From assembly GCA_013407085.1 (NCBI GenBank), contig JACCGJ010016198.1, forward strand, positions 1 to 64,000: a stretch of DNA of 64,000 nucleotides, in the 5' to 3' direction. A program made the position numbers and the translations under genes. Positions within the stretch are counted from its first letter, which is position 1; every line of letters starts with the position of its first letter. Positions 1-10,448 of this stretch are shown here, piece after piece. A model generated the notes under the pieces. That model saw only the letters and a program-made list of their open reading frames with translations. It searched no databases and was not told the DNA's origin. The DNA comes from Atriophallophorus winterbourni. Taxonomy: Eukaryota > Platyhelminthes > Trematoda > Plagiorchiida > Microphallidae.

Positions 1-379
1 GAACAAGCTCTCCCGCAGCGCTTGCAACGATAGTCAGAACTCTGTTGTATTGCATCAGTTGTACGCCGGCGGCGTGATCTGCGTTCAGCAGCCAGGAGCT
101 GTATTTGCTCCTCCCCGGCTTGCAGTCGACGCTTTACACAATGCCTCCAAAGTGAGCGGTCAAGAGCAAATTCTTCCCAGTTTGCGGGGTCAATGTCAAG
201 AGCTTTCATATCTCTTTTGCAAACATCTTTGTACCGCAAGTGCGGTCTGCCCAATGGTCGACTTCCTAATTGCAACTCAACGTAGAGTAGATCTTTCGGA
301 ATACGACCATTTTCCATTCTATAGACATGACCAAGCCACCGCAGGCGGCGCTGACGTAATAAGGTGAACATGCTCTGTA
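1..379 (-). pseudogene. C-terminal remnant of a non-LTR retrotransposon ORF2
   Basis: Reading the minus strand from about 379 down to the window edge gives one open frame with the hallmark tail of many non-LTR retrotransposon ORF2 proteins: an LRWLGHVYRM block, then GRIPKDLLY, a GRPHLRYKDVCKRD block, a DRSLWR segment, and an ending with two closely spaced cysteines (CKRCGRAC) that looks like the start of a terminal zinc finger. The upstream reverse transcriptase is absent. The sequence joins Gypsy-like DNA at about 385-390 and runs off the window at base 1. The clade is uncertain (RTE-like or similar), and only the tail is present, so it is a relic. Confidence 0.7.
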
Positions 380-387
380 AGGGGAGA

Positions 388-765
388 GGTGTGATGAAAT
401 AATAGGCGTCCCAGAGCTGTGCGATGTCGGCATCGGTAGCTTGCACTGCAGCGATTTCGCTGAGTTCGAGGGAGAGTGACCAGTCTATCACACACGTTGT
501 AGAAGTAGGAATTGTGGCACCTAAAATATATCGTATGTCAGTCGTAAAATGACTGACAAAATCCTGGTGCATAGTCTCTCTAGGAGAGTACCTACCCGAC
601 GATCCGTTGATTGATGTGCGAGGGGCTTAGAAGCAGTAAACAAAGTAAACTGCCTGCTCTGTAGATTGTGTTTTAACCCGACTTGTGAATTGATCAACAA
701 GTGTAGTTATGTGATGCATATGACGTTTTGATGTAAAACGTGTTAAAGGCGGTAAAAAAATTATC
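388..765 (-). pseudogene. Gypsy-B pol fragment (RNase H to integrase linker), minus copy
   Basis: The minus strand encodes a stretch resembling the end of Ty3/Gypsy RNase H and the linker to integrase: a YSPRET-like block, then HQDFVSHFTTDIRY, then a segment ending LSEIAAVQATDADI. Nearly the same sequence occurs on the plus strand at 10,449-10,820, so the two are inverted copies about 10 kb apart. Catalytic domains are missing and there are frame breaks. Family knowledge supports Gypsy; the family label Gypsy-B is mine, based on similarity to the pol fragment at 15,713. Confidence 0.6.
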
Positions 766-865
766 CTGAAATAAGGCCGATGTTAATCGGGAAAAAGACG
801 TACCGGAAAAAATCTCGAATTGTGCGTGGATACTGGGCTTACCAATTGTAGTACACGAAGGATTC

Positions 866-888
866 CTGCATCACGTCGGGCTCACCAA
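866..888 (-). other. putative primer-binding site of Gypsy-B
   Basis: Just inside the LTR end at 891, the minus strand reads AATTGGTGAGCCCGACGTGA. A TGG-containing tract directly after an LTR that ends in CTACA is the expected position and style of a tRNA primer-binding site. The matching tRNA cannot be named from the sequence alone. It implies the LTR at 891-1,046 acted as the 5' LTR of a minus-strand element. Confidence 0.4.
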
Positions 889-890
889 TT

Positions 891-1046
891 TGTAGTAGAC
901 CAGATTACTACAATAATGTCCTCAAGAACGTTGGAGAAAAGGCACAGGAGATGAAAGTTTTATCGCGGTAGCCAAAACGTGTACAGAGCGTTTACGATGC
1001 ACGCACGAACGGACGGAAGTTATTAATTGTCAGGGTCAATGTTTTC
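891..1046 (-). repeat. truncated Gypsy-B LTR (3' part)
   Basis: The reverse complement matches the last part of the LTR at 12,875-13,828, including a GTACAC/TTTTGGCTACCG stretch and the terminal CTACA. The other end is cut where the CR1-like LINE begins, so about 155 bp of a roughly 900-950 bp LTR remains. Confidence 0.65.
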
Positions 1047-3965
1047 TCCTTCTTCTTCTGAATCGAAAGCAGAAGGGATAAAATCCCGTTTGAGCTTCAT
1101 CACAGTAATAGACATGGGTGACTTCTGCTGACAAGGCAAACCCTGAGAGTAGAGGAACACCACTATATCACTCCGGGGATCAAGTCCATTCGTCTCAACA
1201 AATGCAGATCCAACGCGCTTTTGAATAGCTGTTCAGATGGTAGAGACAGGAGCCCTTTCGGTAGGGAGTTTCAAGTGTTCACCACCCGCGTGGATAGCGT
1301 GCTCACATTACTCAGCTTCAGCCTTCTAGGCTGCTGCAACTTAAAGTCATGTCCACGAGTACTTGACTCACCTCCTAAGTACTGGAAGAACTCGTCTCCA
1401 TATTAACCGAGAAGAATACGGCGTGTCAGGAGCAGGTCATATCTTTCCCTTCGAAGTTCGAGGGGGTATAGTTTCAGAAAGCTCCTCCTATCCTCGTACG
1501 CGAGTTGGCGCATTCCACAAACCATCTTAGTGCCCCTCCTTTGTACCCTCTCCAAGGAGTCGCATTGGCCTTTGGACTGAGGAAATGCAACAGCTAGCCC
1601 ATATTCCAACAGAGGACGAATGTACACAGAGAAAAGTGTCTGGAACATTTGCGGGGTAATGGACGCAAAGAAACGCCGGATCGCCCAGAGCATCCCGGTA
1701 GCGCTGCTTATTCTCCGACAAGTGTCAGCCTTCGACTCCAAGGAATCCATAACCAGAATCCCTGAGTCTTTTTCGACCGTCACCGCTCTAATAGGCTAAC
1801 CTCTAAGAAAGTATTCACCACCAGTGTCATCGGAGTTTATGCGCATGACCACTGTCTTGTCCTCATTGATAGGCAGTGACCAGCGATGTGTCCAACTGAT
1901 TAAGTCATCAACTGCTTGCTGCAGTTGCTTGTAGCCATCGCAGGAACTGACAGAGGCCCACAGTTTCAGATCATCCGCGAATAAAAGACAATCGATCGCT
2001 ACCGCGTCCGGAATATCATTCACGGATAACAATGGTCCAAGGACAGATCCCTGCGGCACTCCGGAGCCTGCTATCATCTCTGAAGACAAAACTCCATTCA
2101 CCTCTACACGGTTTGACCGCCCTGAGTTGAATGCCTCGATCCAATTAATTAGACAACCCTGAATACGCAAACCGTCCAGCTTGACGAGCAATCGGCGGTG
2201 GGGCACGCGGTCAAACGCCTTAATAAAGTCGATAAAAATGACATCGACCTCTTGACCAGAATCAGTCAAAGCACACCAACTTTCTCGTGCCAGGAGCAGA
2301 TTACTTACGCATGAGCGATTTTTGGTGAATCCATGTTGTTGTTGACACAAACGCCCACACTTCAGAAGAAAGTGCTCCAATTTCCTTTTGATAAGCTTCT
2401 CTAAAATTTTACCGATCACCGAAGTCAATGTGACCGGCCTGTAATTAGCGGGACTACTAGGGTCCCCACTCTTAAACATAGGTTTAATAATACCCTGTTT
2501 CCATTCTTGTGGCAAGACCCCTAATGTTACAGATTTTGTAAACAACCTGGCCAGCGAAACGCACAACACTTCTGATAGTGCTCGTAAAACCAACGGATGA
2601 ATACCGTCTGGTCCTGGCGCGGATTGTGTGTCTAACTGTTCCAACAGGAGTCTAACAGTCTCTACATCTACATCAAGATCAGACAGCACCTCACTGTTAT
2701 TAGAGACAGAAGGAGGATCACTGTCTTCCAGACAGTACACGGAGGCATACTGCTTAGCCATGGCTTTAGCTTTCAAACCATCCTCAGTAATGTCTAACCG
2801 ATTAGTATCTATTTAATTAGGAATATATGGCGACGCCTTTGTGCGGCTTTGAATGTATGCGAATAGCCGTTTGGGTGCACAAGTAAACTCGTCAATCAAT
2901 CGCTGCCGTACAACATACGTTTTCTGCGATTTAATGCCGTACAAAGGTTTCTAGCTTGCCGATAATTCTCATAGTCACTGGCGTTTTTCCGACTTACGAA
3001 TATCGACCAGAGCTTTTGACGCTGCCGCAAAAGTTTCCTTATCTCCTTATCAAACCAAGGTGGACCTTCCGCCTTACGACGACGTGTGGACAACGGAACA
3101 GCCACCTCAATAACTGTCAAAATGTTATTACGGATCACCAGCCAACAATCTTAAACATCAGCTGCTTGATCGAAAGACCAATCGAGAGATGAAGCAACAT
3201 CTCGTAACCTACCCGCGTCTGCCTTCTAAAAATTGGATCTGGTACCCAGCCAGTGTTGCGTTTCCACATAAAACTTGAGGTGGCATGGTCACTGCAGCCT
3301 GATGGAGCTTCAGTCCAAAGCTGAGTAATATCGGACTGCGTGGGAGTGAATACTAAGTCCAAAATGGACTCACACCCAGTAGGGCCTACTCTGGTCGGAT
3401 GGGAAACGTGCTGCACGAGGCCCACATCAACCACAGCGTCCAATAAGTCCCGCTCGAATGACTCAGAACCTCCATCTAGCGAAGTCCAATCAATACTAGA
3501 AGCATCGAAATCCCCCATAATCAAGCAGTTTGAGGATCTACCATACTGACATATCTGTGATATCAGAGTATCTGCCTGAGTATTGGGAGAACGATAAACG
3601 ACACCCATCGTAGCAAATGAAGCTGCAGTCCTTATACGGCACCATATACTCTCAGCCAAACCGGCAGTCTGCTGAAAGCGAGCCAACACTGCGACGGAAA
3701 TATGTTGTCGGAAATATAAGGCAACCCCACCACCAATTTCAGCGTCTGTTCGATCTGAGCGAAAGAGTCTATATCCAAGTAGGGCCAGCTCGGGATCATC
3801 CTGCTCAGGTGAAAGCCAGGTTTCCGTCACCGCAATGATCGCTGGAGGGTCCCGTCTAATCCGATCAAATAGTTCATCCAGTTTGTTTCTCAAGCTCCTC
3901 GCATTGAAATATATCACTTTCAAAGATCCAGATCCCTCCGAATGCATATCGTCAGAGGTTGCCAA
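1047..3965 (-). pseudogene. CR1-like ORF2: endonuclease plus reverse transcriptase, frameshifted
   Basis: The protein would nick target DNA and copy the element RNA into it. The N-terminal part (3,965-3,135) shows endonuclease motifs: VIYFNARSLRNK, an ETWL box and a GDFDAS box (usually GDFN), with SDH near its end. A linker segment lies at 3,138-2,896. The reverse transcriptase (2,776-1,796, 326 aa) carries SAPGPDGIHP, FIDFIKAFDRVPH, GVPQGSVLGP and the catalytic FADD (about 1,967-1,981). The remaining tail (1,783 to about 1,050) has an ERVQRRGTK block. The pieces lie in different frames, so at least three frameshifts and one stop separate them. ORF2 starts inside the end of ORF1, overlapping by 46 bp. 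Confidence 0.85.
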
Positions 3966-4918
3966 CGAACTTTTGGCCTCATCCTCACAACCCGAAAATC
4001 CACAATGCGCAAGTAAGTTTCACCTGCGGCTCTGCGCTCGCTAATTTCCTGAGTAGATTTTCGCATCTTCACACGATCTTCCGGAGAAAGATCACGCAGG
4101 AGTCGAAGTTCATTACCCTTTAACCTGTAACCCCTCTTTAGCAATAAAGTCACTTGCTCAACAGAGTCTAACACAATCTTTAACGGTCTTGGGTGATCTC
4201 CTGGCGCTGGCCTGCGGCCTAGACGAAACGCTGTGCGTACAGTTACACCCTTTTCACCTTCGTCGAAAAGAGGGACAAGAGCAGAATTTAAGAACTCGCG
4301 TTCCTGTTTAACCCTGTCTATCGCCAAAACACCTGTTTGCTCCGGCGCATTGTGAAGAATGACGCATGATTGTCTACTCTCAACAGTCGTAAAGCTCTGG
4401 TGTTTCTCCTTTATAGTTTTATCTAGCTTTGATGGTTCCCGGACCTCTTTGGCCTCAAGAACGTTCGTTTCACCGGCAAAACTAATTCCGTCTTTGGAAC
4501 CGAGTAAAGACGAGGAAGCCACTTCCGCAAAGGTACGTACATCTTCAGATTGCACGCAAACTTGCTGTACACAAGATTTGTGGTGGTTATCCTTCTTCGA
4601 GGGTGAGCCACTATTTACAATACTCCCACCAATACCTTCAGAGGTCTTAGCAGAAGCCGTGTCAACTGGAAGCTGAGTACTTGCGAGCTTGAAACCAGTC
4701 GGTGGAAGGCGTATCTCACATATCGTGCGAATGATATCGCATGAATTCTTCTGAAGCCAACGATACATCTCCGGCTTCATTCCAGCACATCGAATATGTA
4801 TCCACATTAAACAAATTTCACATTGAACAGCTTCAGCGTTATTGGCGACCTGTTTCGAACAAACCAAACAAGAATCCCCAGAGTGAGCAGCGGAGCCCCC
4901 ATTCAGTCGGTGCTGCAT
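3920..4918 (-). CDS. CR1-like ORF1 protein with PHD-type zinc finger
   Basis: This is an uninterrupted 332-residue open frame at the 5' end of the LINE. Residues 17-44 have cysteine/histidine spacing of a PHD-like finger (C17, C20, C33, C36, H41, C44), with further cysteines at 60 and 67. The C-terminal third has an ILHNAPEQ block and an RTAFRLGRRP block, resembling the RNA-binding fold of flatworm and other CR1 ORF1 proteins. ORF1 proteins bind element RNA and chaperone nucleic acid. It is intact while ORF2 is broken. Start chosen at the first ATG, which precedes the zinc finger by 16 residues. Confidence 0.8.
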   Translation of the reverse strand: MQHRLNGGSAAHSGDSCLVCSKQVANNAEAVQCEICLMWIHIRCAGMKPEMYRWLQKNSCDIIRTICEIRLPPTGFKLASTQLPVDTASAKTSEGIGGSIVNSGSPSKKDNHHKSCVQQVCVQSEDVRTFAEVASSSLLGSKDGISFAGETNVLEAKEVREPSKLDKTIKEKHQSFTTVESRQSCVILHNAPEQTGVLAIDRVKQEREFLNSALVPLFDEGEKGVTVRTAFRLGRRPAPGDHPRPLKIVLDSVEQVTLLLKRGYRLKGNELRLLRDLSPEDRVKMRKSTQEISERRAAGETYLRIVDFRVVRMRPKVRWQPLTICIRRDLDL

Positions 4919-5075
4919 GATCTCCTTTTGCAGATTTACGAGTCGTGACCATGTTCAATAAAATTTCTTGTAATAATCTTGAAATAGATCGGATATCCAC
5001 AACAATATCAAAATATCGTGAGGAGCAAACTTCCACGTTGACTTCCGAAATTCAAAGTTTTGATGAGGTAAAACA

Positions 5076-7469
5076 AGCTGTGTTACAGCGGCACGATTTC
5101 TGGCCGTTTTGAATAAGCGACCACCAATGCCTAAGTATGTTGTTTCGTTGACTTCGCCGGCGACCAAGGTTTGTCAGGTCGAGGCCACGGAATCGGTGTT
5201 GCGTGAGCAGGTAGTTTTGCCGCTTGTTGGCATTTGGTACAGCGCCTGGCATACTCGGTGATATCAGCGTCTATTCCTGGCCAATCGGCAAAACTTCGGG
5301 CTATTGCTTTCATTCGATTGAGCCCCGGATGTCCAGCATGAAATTGACGTAAAACCCGTTGACGCAAAGCGGCGGGAATAATGACTCGAGCACCAAACAT
5401 GAGACAGTCATCCACGATTGATAAGGATTCCCGTCTTTGAAACAGTTGATTGTGAGTCAATTGCGGTCCTAGCCTAGGCCAGCCAGATTGAACATACCTG
5501 AAAGAACCTCGTCGTCGTTCAGTGTATTCTTGATGTCTGCGACTGTCACGGGGAGGTTTCGGACTGCTGTGGTCAGCTGATCGCGTACATACTGCTCAGT
5601 ATATATAGCTGCAATCGCCACGTCCACGTCACTGCCTGTTTCGTTTGAGAGTAGACGGGATAGGGCGTCTGCTTGACCAAAATCTTCTGTTCTGCGGTAT
5701 TGAATCTTGAAATCGTAACCAATAATAGTGAGGGCCCAACGTTGCAGACGATTGGCTGAATGAGCAGGGATAAATTTCTTCGATCCCAATACCGAAACGA
5801 GCGGCTAGGGGTCAGTGAGAAGGGTGAAACTTCGACCGTAGTCAACTTGTGAAAACGTTTGACTGCGAACACGAGGGCCAAAGCTTCCTTTTCTATTTGG
5901 CCGTACTTCTTCTCTGCTGGTGTCAGTGTTCGTGATGCATGCATGATTGCTTTCTCCGTTCCATCAGAGAAATTGTGAGAGATGACAGCACCAACGCAAT
6001 AGTTAGAAGCATCAGCGGCTACGACAATTGATAATACCGGATCGTAATGCGTCAGCAGCAGCTCGGAACTCAGCATTAATTTCACTTTGACGAAAGCCTC
6101 TTCGCAATCTGGCGACCAGTTCCATATCATGTCTTTCTGGAGAAGGCGATTGAGCGGTGCACGAACATTGTTTAGTGACGACAAGAAAGCGCTGTAGTAA
6201 CTAACCAGTCCAAGAAATGAACGAAGCGTAAAGACATCTGTGGGTGCTGGCATTCGTTGAATGGCTAATATATTCGCTGGATCAGGATGACGACCAGAAG
6301 CAACGAAGATGAAACCAAGGTATTTGATGGATTCCGGGTAAAACTGGCATTTTTCTGTAAGAAGCCGGAGACCGCTGTCTTGTATCCTTTGTAGAACCCC
6401 TTCCGTACGATAATGTAACTCCCCTGGGTTTCGGCCAACGATTAGAATGTCGTCCAAGTAGACCGCAACGCCTGGAATACCTGCCAAAATCGTGTCGATT
6501 GCTTGTTGGAAGATCGCGGGTGCGGTCTTCACGCCAAATGGGAGTCTGTGGAATTGATACAGTCCACGATGGGTATTGATCGTTAACGACTCACGTGATT
6601 CAGGTGCGATTTCCATTTGAAAATAAGCTTCTGTCAGATCGAGTTTTGCAAAGCATGTGCCGCCATTAAGTATGGCGTAGAGATCATCTGTTAACGGAAG
6701 CGGGTAGTGGTGAGTCTGAAGGGCATCATTGAGGCCAGTTGAGAAATCTGTGCAGAGGCGAATCGAGCCATAGTTTTTTCTTCACCACCACGATGAGTGC
6801 TGTCCAAGAGAAGTACGTTACTGTAGACATGATTCCAAGATCATGTAGACGCTGTAGTTCCATGTCGACTTGAGAAAGTAAGGCATATGGTACAGGTTGT
6901 TTCGGGCAAAATACTGGCTTGGATCCTGGACGAAGTTTAAGGACTGTTTGTGTATGCTAGCACTTACCAAGATCGTCTTTGAACAGATCGGAAAACGGGT
7001 TGACGATTTGATCGATTCTGTCAGAAGATGCACTGCTGCACTGGATTTGGTTGCACGAGGCATTGATTGGCTGATCTGCCAGTTGGAGATCTTCGATCCA
7101 ATCGAGTCCAAAGAGATTCAAGTTCGCTTTGGTGATGTAGCAGGTACATGTTGCTGTTTTGTCTGGGAATGACACACAACACTTCAGTTGCCCGATTAAC
7201 TTGATGGATCCACCACAGGCACTGGCTGCAGGCGGACATGTTTAATAGATCTGTGGGCTGCCAAAATATTTCCAAATTGTTTCGGAGATGATTGTGATGT
7301 CCGATGCTGTATCCAGTTGAAGCTGAATGGGTATACCGTTGATCTGAATTCAGATGAACCGTCGTCTCGGAGATGAATTCACTTGGAATGTTGCTGTGAC
7401 GCTGAGTGCGTGTTCGCTCGATGAATGCTTTGAAGAAATCCTCGGCTTTGATGAAAGCCACTGCTGGTT
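5076..7469 (-). pseudogene. Gypsy-A pol remnant (protease, RT, RNase H, integrase N-terminus)
   Basis: Descending the minus strand: a degraded aspartic protease (about 7,330-7,170); a reverse transcriptase with LCTDFSTGLNDA, FAKLDLT-AYFQME and the catalytic YLDD at 6,449-6,460 (about 6,780-6,050); RNase H with VVAADASNYCVGAV and a KEALALVFAVKRFHK block (about 6,030-5,700); a DALSRL linker near 5,650; and an integrase zinc domain with HAGH and CTKC (5,400-5,230). The integrase catalytic core begins (AYSKRPEIVPL-like, with a stop before it) and is cut near 5,075. Frames shift between domains, and stops occur near 6,800 and 5,460. Confidence 0.85.
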
Positions 7470-9782
7470 TTATTGCGGCTTTGAAAAGGACCTCGAAATC
7501 TTTGGTTTCGACGAAACTTGTTGATCCGTTCTCGATTTGCAAAATACTACTTTGTGGCCGGTGATGTTGTACTGACTGCAACGGTGCTGTTTGAAAGGAC
7601 AATATCGAACAAAGTGCCAGGCTCTGCAATGCCAACATAAAAATGGTGCTTTCTTTGTGCTGGAATTTTGTAACGAATGCCAATTGCTTTGCTGAACGGT
7701 ATGGACGGTGTTGGTGCCATGATTCCCATGTTGAATCATAGCCGAATCTTCTTGGAGACCGACCAAACGTAGATATTCATCGCCAATGGCCTGCAGAGTG
7801 AATGATGGCTCTTGCTCAAGTTTGTTGAGTAGTCGCGTTTGATTATCAGCAAAACGCAGAGAGACCAGACTGCATATGAATATTAGAGGTTTGAACTGGT
7901 CGTCTGTGAGGGACCGCAACTTGAACCGTTCGCATTCGCGATTCACAACACCCATGTGCGTCAGGAATTTGTCAGTTTCATTCATTTTCAGTTTTAGACA
8001 CCTGCAACGAGTGTTGAAGTGAGATACACGCTCACCAAAAAGTTCGATCAGCGACTTGATCGTCTCATCAAAACTTCTATCACGAGAATTCTTGCTGCAA
8101 TATTTATCCAGCTCTGCTGGGCCAAGTTTACGTAGCAGCAGCCGAACTTTCCATGCATCATCTTGAGCCGAAAAATCAACACGAAAAAGATTTTTATAAA
8201 ACCTGAACCAAATTTCAAACGTGACGTTTGCTTCCAGATCATAGCCAAATTCTGCGATACTGTTCGCAATTACGTCAACGGTGGATGGAATAGCAAGTGC
8301 TTCTGTGCTTAGTACTTGCTTTTGCAGTAGAAGTTCCATCAGCATCATTTGCCGCTCCAAAAGAATTTCCATCTTGGATTGTTCAATGATTTTGTAACTT
8401 GAATAAACTTGTCGCCAAAACTGTTACGTTCTCGATATGGAGCTAATATCGACGCTCGAATCGCACCGGGCTATGCTTGACACGATACTTGCCCAACCGA
8501 CTACTGAGAGAGAAGACTAGGGGATTGCCAACAGTATAGCGGAATTTAGCTATGATCCGGAAGCAAACGTCACGATTGAAACTTGGTTCAGACGCTATGA
8601 AGACCTTTTTCGTGTTGATTTTTCAGCTCAAGATGATGCATGGAAAGTCCGGCTGCTGCTACGTAAATTTGGCCCAGCAGAGCTGGATAAGTACTGCAAC
8701 CTGATCCTTCTCAAGAATCCTCGTGATAGAAGTTTTGATGAGACGATCAAGTCGCTGATCGAACTTTTTGGTGAGCGTGTATCTCACTTCAACACTCGTT
8801 GCAGGTGTCCAAAACTGAAAATGAATGAAACTGACAAATTCCTGACGCACATGGGTGTTGTGAATCGCGAATGCGAACGGTTCAAGTTGCGGTCCCTCAC
8901 AGACGACCAGTTCAAACCTCTAATATTCATATGCAGTCTGGTCTCTCTGCGTTTTGCTGATAATCAAACGCGACTACTCAACAAACTTGAGCAAGAGCCA
9001 TCATTCACTCTGCAGGCCATTGGCGATGAATATCTACGTTTGGTCCGTCTCCAAGAAGATTCGGCTATGATTCAACATGGGAATCATGGCACCAACACCG
9101 TCCATGCCGTTCAAGAAAGCAATTGGCATTCGTCACACGATTCAAGCGCAAAGAAAGCACCATTTTTATGTTGGCATTGCAGAGCCTGGCACTATGTTCG
9201 ATATTGTCCTTTCAAACAGCACAGATGCAGTCAGTGCAATGTCACCGGCCACAAAGGAGGATTTTGCAAATCGAGAACGAATCAACAAGTTTCGTCGAAA
9301 CCAAAGATTTCGAGGTCCTTTTCAAAGCCGCAGCAAAACCAACACAGGTTTTCATCAAAGCCCATGATTTCTTCGGAGCATTCATCAACCGGATACGCAC
9401 TCAGCGTCATGGCAACCTTCCAAGTAAATACAAATTCGAGAAGACGTTTCATTTCAATTCAGATCAATGGAATACCCATTCAGCTTCAACTGGATACAGC
9501 ATCTGACATCACTATCATCTCTGAAGCAATGTGGCAAAAACTTGGCAGCCCACAGATCTATTCAACCTGCCCGCCTGCAACCAGTGCCTGTGGTGGATCG
9601 ATCAAATTGATCGGGCAACTGAAGTTTTGTGTGATTCCGAGACAAAACAGCAACATGTAAGTGCTACATCATCAAAGCGGACCTGAATCTCCTCGGACTA
9701 GATTGGATCGAAGATCTTCAACTAACAGATCAGCCAATCAATGCCTTGTGCACCAAATACAGTGAAGCAGTGCATCCTCTGA
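7010..9782. repeat. long inverted repeat of Gypsy-A gag/protease, arms about 1.26 kb
   Basis: Arms at about 7,010-8,268 and 8,520-9,782 are reverse complements with a loop of about 250 bp. The encoded proteins are nearly identical across the arms, differing at scattered residues. Neither arm has an LTR at the centre, so this is not a simple pair of intact insertions. A read-through transcript would fold into a long hairpin. Confidence 0.75.
7470..8372 (-). CDS. Gypsy-A gag (300 aa)
   Basis: Open frame of 300 residues with the layout of a Ty3/Gypsy Gag: a helical capsid-like region (about residues 35-190, including FRVDFSAQDDAWKVRLLLR) and a nucleocapsid region with zinc knuckles. The first knuckle is intact (CWHC-x3-H-x4-C). 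In the second, the second cysteine is replaced by tyrosine (CSQY-x4-H-x4-C); the inverted copy at 9,230 keeps the cysteine (CSQC). Gag would package element RNA. An active product is unlikely because pol is decayed. Confidence 0.8.
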   Translation of the reverse strand: MEILLERQMMLMELLLQKQVLSTEALAIPSTVDVIANSIAEFGYDLEANVTFEIWFRFYKNLFRVDFSAQDDAWKVRLLLRKLGPAELDKYCSKNSRDRSFDETIKSLIELFGERVSHFNTRCRCLKLKMNETDKFLTHMGVVNRECERFKLRSLTDDQFKPLIFICSLVSLRFADNQTRLLNKLEQEPSFTLQAIGDEYLRLVGLQEDSAMIQHGNHGTNTVHTVQQSNWHSLQNSSTKKAPFLCWHCRAWHFVRYCPFKQHRCSQYNITGHKVVFCKSRTDQQVSSKPKISRSFSKPQ

Positions 9783-9790
9783 TAGAAGTA
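8436..9790 (+). pseudogene. inverted Gypsy-A gag and protease copy
   Basis: This plus-strand copy of Gypsy-A starts at an ATG at 8,436, meets a stop after 27 codons, has frame breaks near 8,690-8,820, then runs open from 8,821 to 9,660. It contains the capsid-like region, two intact zinc knuckles (CWHC-x3-H-x4-C and CSQC-x4-H-x4-C) and the protease active-site block LDTASDITIISE with its D-T-A triad. It ends near 9,790, before the reverse transcriptase. From about 8,520 it is almost the same protein as the minus-strand gag at 8,268 and below, while the first 30 residues differ between copies. Confidence 0.8.
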
Positions 9791-9971
9791 GGTGCTATTC
9801 TAACTAGCGGTAACATTTATTCACATCATTGGTAGGTTCGTAAGTGCACTGTAGACAGAAAGATAATATTTAATGATGCCTATTTAAGAAAGAAGGCAAT
9901 ATTGGCATGTTAGATGGATCTGTAGGAATTATTCCCAATTGATATAATTCCAAAAGTAAGTTTATTTGCAT

Positions 9972-10192
9972 AAACGTTTTCCATCATGATGCCGTGTGTC
10001 GTTTTGTTTAAATCAACTGAACACACACTTGCGCTTTCTACAGCGTGAACGTCTGATAACTTACCTGGTGCCGAACCATTAATTAATTGTTTCAGATTAC
10101 TGACCCAGAATATTTCTTCCCTTTTCGGTAATTCACTGCTTGTTCCATCTACGACGAGCAATTATCCCGCTGAAGAAATAACACGGGTCAAA
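9972..10192. mobile_element. degenerate copy of a MITE
   Basis: The left end (AACGTTTTCCATCATGATGC, continuing CGTGTGTC) matches the terminal inverted repeat of the MITE at 49,795-50,025, and the interior shares TCAGATTACTGA and neighbouring tracts with it. The right terminal repeat is decayed (only an ACACGGGTC-like trace near 10,183). Confidence 0.5.
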
Positions 10193-10448
10193 TATATTGT
10201 TAGCAATAATCCGAGTGGATCACACAAGGATTTCGTAAGTCTGTTGTTGACACTCAGTGTATTCTTTTCCTGCATAAATATAATTATATATATTTATGCA
10301 TAATTTCATACACTTATAATAATTCACAACACTTAGAAAAATTCTTATTTTCATAACGCTCGGTTTATACGCTACAGATCTATATTCAAAGAAGAGATTA
10401 CGTCAAGAATGTTGACCTTTCTAGTCGGTCTCTTTCGGTCTCATCCTT
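10193..10448. other. AT-rich spacer, nothing recognised
   Basis: Short AT-rich stretch with a TATATATTTATG tract near 10,285. No coding or repeat match was found within the window. Confidence 0.4.

Larger units (their letters stand above)
1046..5075 (-). mobile_element. nearly full-length CR1-like LINE
   Basis: About 4 kb on the minus strand holds, in order, an intact ORF1 with a PHD-like zinc finger, an ORF2 with an apurinic-type endonuclease and a reverse transcriptase, and a degraded C-terminal region. This gene order with a PHD-type ORF1 is typical of CR1/Jockey-group LINEs. The 5' end abuts the Gypsy-A integrase near 5,075, and the 3' end abuts a Gypsy-B LTR near 1,046. Frameshifts near 3,200, 2,890 and 1,790 and a stop near 1,404 make it non-autonomous. 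No obvious target-site duplication was found because both flanks are other repeats. Confidence 0.85.
5076..8372 (-). mobile_element. Gypsy-A: Ty3/Gypsy element, gag and partial pol
   Basis: Minus-strand Ty3/Gypsy retroelement in the order gag, protease, reverse transcriptase, RNase H, integrase N-terminus. It lacks LTRs: its 5' side ends 64 bp from the start of an inverted gag copy at 8,436, and its 3' side is cut within the integrase core by the CR1-like LINE at about 5,075. The frame is broken several times in pol, so it is a relic. Confidence 0.85.
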
